Assembly (NCBI GenBank): GCA_026168455.1
Contig: CM047425.1
Location: 27,380,256 to 27,444,255 of the forward strand
Source: Theocolax elegans
Taxonomy: Eukaryota; Arthropoda; Insecta; Hymenoptera; Cerocephalidae
Length of the DNA stretch: 64,000 bases
Direction: 5' to 3'
The notes under the pieces were generated by a model. It made no database searches. It saw only the letters and a list, made by a program, of their open reading frames with translations, and was not told the origin of the DNA. Position 1 is the stretch's first letter. Every line of letters starts with the position of its first letter. A program made the position numbers and the translations under genes. Of this stretch, positions 57,991 through 64,000 are shown in pieces.

Positions 57991-59022
57991 CTACTTGGAC
58001 CTATGACAGGTGTACCCAAGGAACGTTACGCTGGAACAACAAAACTCACACTTCTCTCGATTCACTTCGAGTCCAGCGTCATTCAGCGTTCTTAGTACGC
58101 ATTCGAACCATTTTAGATAGTCCTCAAAAGTTTCGGTAATGACGATCATGTCGTCCAAGTAACCAAACACATGAGGTTCCACCTTAAGCCCGAAAATTGC
58201 ATCTATAAGCCGTGCAAAGCATTCTCGTGAATTACCACAGCCCCGACTCTGGTACAACAATTGCAGTATAATGCTGACTCGCCTCGGCCATTAATATTTG
58301 GAAGTACGCTTTCTTAAGATCGATTTTTGATATATACCTTGCATTATGCAGCTTATCCAACATGGTATCCATGTTAGGAATTGGATAAAAATCATGTTTT
58401 GTGACTGCATTAAGCAACTGACCAATCACTTGCACTCGGTTCAATAATGCCCTTGTCAAACATCTTTTTGACCTCACTCTGGGTAAATTCGAGGACCTTG
58501 GGAGAAATACGTCTCGGCTTATGACAAACCGGTCTTAAAACCAGGCTCAACCTCTATGTGGTGCTCCGTTAACGCCGTAAAGCCGTGGACGTCTCCCGCG
58601 GGCAAGAGTAGGCTTTCAACTAACTCTTTGACTTGTTTCCATTAGTCGTCCTGTATCTCAATTATACCAGCACATCAGCGGAAATCCTCGAATCAATGTA
58701 ATAAGCTGTATCTCTGACGAAGTGTCTCCAATCACTCTCGCCAATATGCCAGATAGCTTCGCCTAATTTGACTTCCATATTCCAATGTTATAGAAAATTC
58801 ATACCGAGAATGATGGGATGCTCAATATTCTCTACAATTCTCAGTTGGATATTGCAGTCAAGGCCTTCCACACAGAATAGAATGTCGATAAGGCCAAGGA
58901 CTTTAAGTGCTGGTCCAGCCACACCTTTCACGATAACCTTGACAGGTCTCCATTTAAACTTGTACTGCTCGACAACATCTGATCGTACAAGAGCCACCAT
59001 GGCGCCAGGATCGAAAAGTGCT
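57991..59022 (-). pseudogene. Second gypsy: protease C-part and truncated RT
   Basis: On minus from 59022: the protease active site LFDPGAMVALVRSD and the C-terminal IEHPIILGMNFL. After ~300 bp with stops comes RT: HDFYPIPNMDTMLDKLHNAR, YISKIDLKKAYFQI (motif A) and HVFGYLDDMIVITETFEDY (catalytic YLDD intact), ending at SVTFLGYTCHRSK. RNase H and integrase are missing. The N-terminal half of the protease lies beyond the inserted transposon at 62100-62460. Confidence 0.85.
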
Positions 59023-59447
59023 TTAAGGGGTCAAGCCTGGGTTAACTGCTCAAAAAATCGATTTTTTTTTATTAATTTTTTTTAAAAGTATTTCTTATAT
59101 AAAACATTATTCCAAAATTTGAAAAAAATATTTGCGAGGTTTTCGACGTTTACATACAAGTATATTAAACGAAGCAACTATCAAGCGTAGAGTTTGGTAA
59201 AGTAGAAATCTACTTTACCATACGATTCAAATTTAACAGTTAATAAATAAATGATTCCTTTTACTCTAATACACTGCACAAATACGTACAGTTCTATTTA
59301 GAGTAAATATTTTCTGCATTGAAAAAGTATTTACATTATTTTAGTAAATACTCAGTGGATTTTAAATTGAAAGTATATTTTTTACTTTAAATTTTATTAG
59401 TTTTAAAAAATTAATTATAAATTTATACAAAAAAGAGCAGTAAAAAA

Positions 59448-60580
59448 TGCCAGACTCAAGGAATAGAATACCTGGTACATCTGCACATAAAAAAATTATC
59501 AACATCACTAAGAACCAACTACGATGCACTTCCATCAACATCGATAGAATTCACAACACCAAAGCTACAATCCAGATCAAGTAAAAAGTTAAAAACTGAT
59601 ACCATTAAAGAAAGTAGCACACAAAATAGAATTATAGATATATCACATTCTTACTGTGTAAATAAGCTACATTAAATTCAGTGCTAGAAATTGTGTGTAT
59701 CGATTAATTGTCTCCACCCTACACTAATTCCGCTCCTATTAAATTGAGCGCGAACACATACACGCAAGCCGTATCGGCATATTGGTGATCACTACTTTTC
59801 CCAATATTAGAAGAATTTTTAGTTTGTCAGAATTGTCGTGGTACAGTTAAATTTTCTAAAGTTGATGTGAGAGGTTTGGAAAGTAAAATAACAATAACAT
59901 GTACAAACTGTTATAAGGTATTTGTTATTGATTCTAGCAGAAAAGTTGGAAAAAAAAGTAATGCTTATGAAATAAATGGACGTATATTGTACACAATGAG
60001 AACTCTTGGTCATGAGCATGCTGGTTTAGTTACTTTTTGTGGAAATATGAATTTGCCGAGTCCAGTTTCTCACAGTAATTATGACATTATTAATACAGAG
60101 ATAGAAAATGTTTGTAAATAAGTTGGTAAAGAGTCTATGAAAGCAGCTGCCGAGCAAATATATGATTCAACGAGTCAGAATTGCCATATATATGTATCAG
60201 GTGATGGTTCTTGGACAAAGCGAGGATTCAATTCTCTTCAAGGTGTTGCAAGTTTGATACCGCATGAGAATGGAAAAGGAATTGAAGTTTCTCCAAAGCA
60301 ATCTTTTTGCAGAGCATGTGAATTGCGACCAGAAGAAGACACAGAAGAATATGGAGAATGGTACAACGTACATTAAACTAATTGCTCTGCCAACCACACT
60401 GGTAGTTCTGGCAAGATGGAAGTAGATGGAATTGTAGAAATGTTTCAAAGATCTGAATCACTTTATGGCATAAAATATGCTAATTATATTGGAGATGAAG
60501 ACTCCGAAGTTTATAAAGCTTTGTGCGATGTCAAACCTTATGGAAAAGATGATTTTTATTCCACTGGAGCATATTGAGGT
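59448..60580 (+). pseudogene. Mutator-like / Kolobok-type transposase, truncated
   Basis: The start is probably ATG at 59448 (MPDSRNRIPGTSAHKK). Later segments have two CxxC pairs (VCQNCRGT, CTNCYKVF) and a GRILYTMRTLGHEHAGLVTF block, then FCGNMNLPSPVSH. The presumed first catalytic Asp is in SGDGSWTKRGFNSLQGV and the second in NYIGDEDSEVYKAL. CRACELRP and the HTGSSGKMEVDGIVEMF block lie between. These match the arthropod Mutator-like transposase domain. Stops occur at 59585, 60119, 60374 and 60576, and the C-terminal third with the catalytic Glu is absent. Confidence 0.75.
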
Positions 60581-61660
60581 TTGTATCACTTTCACAAATA
60601 CACATAAAATAACTTCAACCACATAATATCACACTAAGCACAAATACACTGAACATAAGAAAACATTGGTTGATAATTTTATCCGTATACTGCAATTAAT
60701 TTATATATAAGTGTTGACACATTGGTTATGCTGAAATGGAGAAACAAAGAATCAATTTCTTGACATAAACAAAATATAAATTTAAGGTTATGCAAATACT
60801 TATCTGATATAATTTGTTCATGCAGTTTTATAAACCACTTGTTTTTTTTACTTATTTTATTTAGATATTATATATTATAATATATAATTCTACTTGATAT
60901 TATAATAACTCAAAACTGAACTACAAACGTGTGGCTGGTGCACACTTACATTAACAGCTGTAACACTATATATGCCTCTCTCTTTCTCTATCACGTGACA
61001 AGGGTATCCGAAAAATCAATAATCTTATGGAAGATTTGTCATGTGAGAAAGAGAGAGAAAGAGATATTGTACACAACTGTCAAACAGTATTTGTTTTTAC
61101 TGCATTCTTTACATATTTTTAATTAAATTTAATGCTTATAATAAAAATTATAATCATATAATATAGTATATGATTTTTTATCAAAATATTTTTAAAATCC
61201 ATATATTCATGCATTAATATTCAATAATAGCTAAGTATTCTTGTAGTTTTAAAAAATTTTATTCCTCTTTTTATAAAGAAACTGATTCTTGAAGTTGATT
61301 TTCTGTTATTTTAGATAATACATGTATATTAAAAAAATATACTCAGTATTATATTAATAAAACCAGAAAAAAGTCATTATAAACCTATTAAATATATATA
61401 TTATTAAGATTATATATATATAAATTGTATGATACCTGAAGAATACGGTATTAGAATTATAAAATAAATAAAACTTTAAATCTAATAAGCGAAACTTTAA
61501 ATGCATTTATCTCATTAATGGTTTTTTTATCATTTTAGCTTACTTGCCGCAGGATATTTCAGAGCCAGATTGATAAATCACTTTGAAATTTTGGGAAAAA
61601 TTTTAAAATATATATTTCTATGGACTTATGTTGCCCAATTTTCAAAAACATAAGTTTTAG

Positions 61661-61696
61661 GTGAATGTAATGTACGTATACGTACATAACATTCAC
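61661..61696. repeat. 36-bp near-perfect palindrome
   Basis: gtgaatgtaatgtacgta is followed directly by tacgtacataacattcac, its complement with one mismatch. It lies in the non-coding half of the TTAA transposon. Function unknown. Confidence 0.8.
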
Positions 61697-61950
61697 TATT
61701 TTTCTTATTATTATCAACTTTTATATTTAATACATTGTTCTTAATTTTTTTTTCAGAAAAAGGAAAACATAAGTCTGTAAACATATGTTCTATGAACATT
61801 TTAAGACTTATTAGACATTAAAAGATGCATTCAGTGCTTCAATATCCTGCGGCAACTGCAAAAATTGATCAATGTTTTAATATCATTATAAGTTTAATAA
61901 CCAGGATTAAAAATGCATAATAAACATTTTTTATATTGATAAATATAAAG

Positions 61951-61955
<5 letters not shown>

Positions 61956-61996
<41 letters not shown>
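61956..61996. repeat. (AT)n microsatellite
   Basis: About 20 AT dinucleotides close to the right end of the TTAA transposon. Confidence 0.95.
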
Positions 61997-61998
<2 letters not shown>

Positions 61999-62099
61999 CG
62001 TAAAAAAAATTAATTTGTAAGAGGAATTAAAAAAAAAAATTTATTCTAATAATAATTGTTTATTTATTTAAAACATTTAACCCAGGCTTGACCCCTTAA

Positions 62100-62460
62100 A
62101 GTCCTTTCCACCGAGTCGTACAAAACAGAATAGCCGGTTATCCAATTGGATTCCAGCAATTGTCTGATCGGTTTGACTATCGTCGTTAGGAGTCGATGCC
62201 GTATGCGTCATTTTAGACGTACTTGGTACGGCATCTGCCCCCCCCCCCCCCCGATCTGTACTTCTCGGCAACGAATTTGTACGGTTCATGTGATGCATAC
62301 CATCGACAACTAGCTTCTCTACCAAGGGCTCGTTGTTGAGGACAATTTCCTTCTCCGCCAAGGGCTTCTTGTACTCTTTACTAGGTGTGTCAAAACGGGG
62401 AGACGATGAGCAACAACCAAAGTCGTTTACTCCGATGGTGCTAAGCGGCTGAGATAACAA
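62100..62460 (-). pseudogene. Second gypsy: region before and start of protease
   Basis: The minus open frame is rich in Ser, Pro and Thr, with a poly-Gly tract from a C run at about 62238-62252. It ends LFCFVRLGGKDF, the strand before the protease active site. The frame would continue across the TTAA into the LFDPGA segment at 59022 if the transposon were absent. Upstream gag is not seen beyond 62460. Confidence 0.8.
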
Positions 62461-64000
62461 TCTCCTTACACCTTCTTCACCAAGTTATGGGTGAAAATCA
62501 TCTAACGTGCATATTTGTGTAATAGTGAAATATATCGCATTATATCATATATAAAATTACGAATAAATTATTCTAAGTACAATATATGTAATTTAATGTA
62601 AGTCAGCCGTGAAACTTGATAAAAATTGATTTTATTGCCAAGTTTAAGTTGCTTAAAGTTTGAAATGTAACGTCCCCTGGCTGTAACAAGGCCATAATCG
62701 CATATTATCAGCTGCTATTACAGGCGTATTTCTTTATTTCAAAAACGGGTTCGAAACTTAATTGTTCATTTTGATAACCACAATTAAAATCAAGTTGAAA
62801 ATCTGAACATTTATTGATTTTTAAAGTGCACTGAACATGCTGAACTTTGTAACAAACTTGTTATCAATAATAGCTGTGTTATGATTAATGTCTTTAAAAA
62901 TAATTGTAACCATAAAACATTTTTCTAACCAGGTGAAATTGTTAACTTTTGGTTTACTTTAAACGTAAAAATTTTATTTTTAATATTTCATGATGTTAAG
63001 CAAATAATACGGGCATATTTTTGTGGTAATTCAGCGGCTACCTTTTTTAATGTAATTCCTCTGGCAGAGTATAATTGGAAGACTAATAAACTTTTTAAAA
63101 CCAATTCATAGAGTAAATTTGAGATAACGTAACTACATAAAAACAGTATTATTCCGATTTGGAAATTTTGATTGTTAACGTAATAAAATTTAAAAAAACA
63201 ATCTACGTAATGTCCCCTGGCATGTAACGTCCCCTGTCCAAATTTCTTTTATAACAAATAATAGATGCTGATCATTACATGCTTTACTGTTTTGACTAAA
63301 AATAAACATTATTTCTTAACAATTGTTTTCTCCTTGAATATTTCTCTATCTTGAATTTTAATGAAGTAAGTTGTTACGAATGTAATTTGTATACAGAATG
63401 TGAACATTATTACTTAGGGTCGATCTCGTACGAAAATAAGACTCAGAAAAAGAGTAAAATTGTTATTCAAGATAAAAAAGAAGTCACTACTAAAAGAAAC
63501 AATAAAAAAGAAAGAAAAAATAAGAGGAGAAATAATAAAAATATATAATTTATATTACGAATATAAAAGTTATGTTAAATTGATTATATGGAAAGTTATG
63601 TTAAATTGATAAATGGAAGAATTTGTTAATTAATTTTTTATTATTGTTATTATCAATTAGGTATAGTTATATTCAATGTATACTTCATAATAAAATACGT
63701 TTATCAAAACGTTCTATCCCTATTACAAAATCTCACGTGAGAAATTTCTAAAAATCGAAAATATGCCTTAATTGCTTTGAAACTTTGATTTTTGAGCTTT
63801 TCTGGGGGCTTGCATCACTTAAAAAGTGACTTTCCATACTCAGAAATTGATTTTTTATTATTTAGCAAATTTAAACACCGCTCCAATTGAACTATCACAT
63901 GAAATTTTGTATTAGGGATATATTCCAGATGTTTATGTTTTATATATTAAAATATATGTAATTCCCCTGGAATGTTAAAATTAAAAATCTTCAATACGTT
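62461..64000. other. AT-rich sequence; short cgtcccctgg-type repeats
   Basis: No recognisable gene. The motif tgtaacgtcccctgg occurs at about 62667 and, with small changes, at 63207 (acgtaatgtcccctggc) and 63222 (atgtaacgtcccctgtcc). These are direct repeats around a ~540-bp AT-rich stretch. The Lys-rich frame at 63351-63548 is a translation of A-rich sequence. Confidence 0.5.

Larger units (their letters stand above)
59027..62095 (+). mobile_element. TTAA-targeting DNA transposon (Kolobok/Mutator-like type)
   Basis: Perfect 19-bp terminal inverted repeats (ggggtcaagcctgggttaa at 59027-59045 and its complement at 62077-62095) are flanked by TTAA at 59023-59026 and 62096-62099. The 3069-bp element is inserted in a gypsy protease domain, so the ends are exact. 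The 5' half carries transposase fragments; the 3' half (60.6-62.07 kb) is AT-rich and non-coding, with an AT microsatellite. TTAA duplication fits Kolobok or piggyBac; the protein points to the former. Confidence 0.9.

Noticed and set aside
63351..63548. Lys/Asn-rich frame of 65 codons
   Set aside because: It is composition-driven from A-rich sequence, with no domain.

Overview
This 64 kb window is AT-rich eukaryotic DNA made almost entirely of transposable elements (TEs) and tandem repeats. I found no intact host gene, no bacterial-style operon, no rRNA gene and no CRISPR. The element mix is Penelope-like elements with hammerhead ribozymes, R1-type LINEs, gypsy LTR elements, mariner, piggyBac, 5S- and tRNA-derived SINEs and a long-inverted-repeat DNA element. 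It points to an arthropod, most likely an insect. A hymenopteran such as an ant is plausible, but the window does not prove it. Nearly every coding stretch is broken by stops, frameshifts or truncation, so this looks like a repeat graveyard in a gene-poor or heterochromatic region.

Layout. 0-3.3 kb: a 28-bp minisatellite running into a Penelope-like element (PLE-1) with a terminal hammerhead. 4.1-6.7 kb: a dispersed repeat carrying a ~60-bp satellite, then a ~150-bp tandem repeat. 6.9-8.6 kb: a 5S-rRNA-derived SINE with a perfect 14-bp target duplication, a tRNA-like relic and a tRNA-Thr-like SINE. 8.6-13.6 kb: AT-rich local duplications and PLE-2 (minus), whose 3' UTR is split by a 1.67 kb foldback-type element. 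14.3-15.7 kb: PLE-3 (minus) inside a 28/30-bp minisatellite. 16.7-23 kb: a possible LTR relic, a three-copy repeat, a PLE-4 end, a mariner, an inverted copy of the 4 kb repeat and a piggyBac transposase. 24.9-37.3 kb: a degraded gypsy element (minus), part of it tandemly duplicated, and three more foldback copies. 37.4-47.2 kb: an R1-type LINE in three tandem, partial copies. 48-52.5 kb: a second R1-type LINE, PLE-5 (plus) with a hammerhead, and a head-to-head composite of two LINE 3' ends. 52.5-55.9 kb: another non-LTR element (minus). 56.3-62.5 kb: gypsy remnants whose protease domain is split by a 3.07 kb TTAA-targeting DNA transposon. 62.5-64 kb: AT-rich sequence with no recognisable gene.

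How it fits together. The parts are nested and successive insertions, not a cooperating gene set. The most notable signal is a set of five hammerhead-like RNA motifs, one at each PLE 3' end, with almost no helix III. They share an extra nucleotide before helix II but differ in the core. One carries a paired C3-to-U / G8-to-A change. Three 2.7-2.9 kb tandem duplications with indel-noisy copies and short junction homologies may be real or assembly artefacts; anyone reading copy numbers here should keep this in mind.
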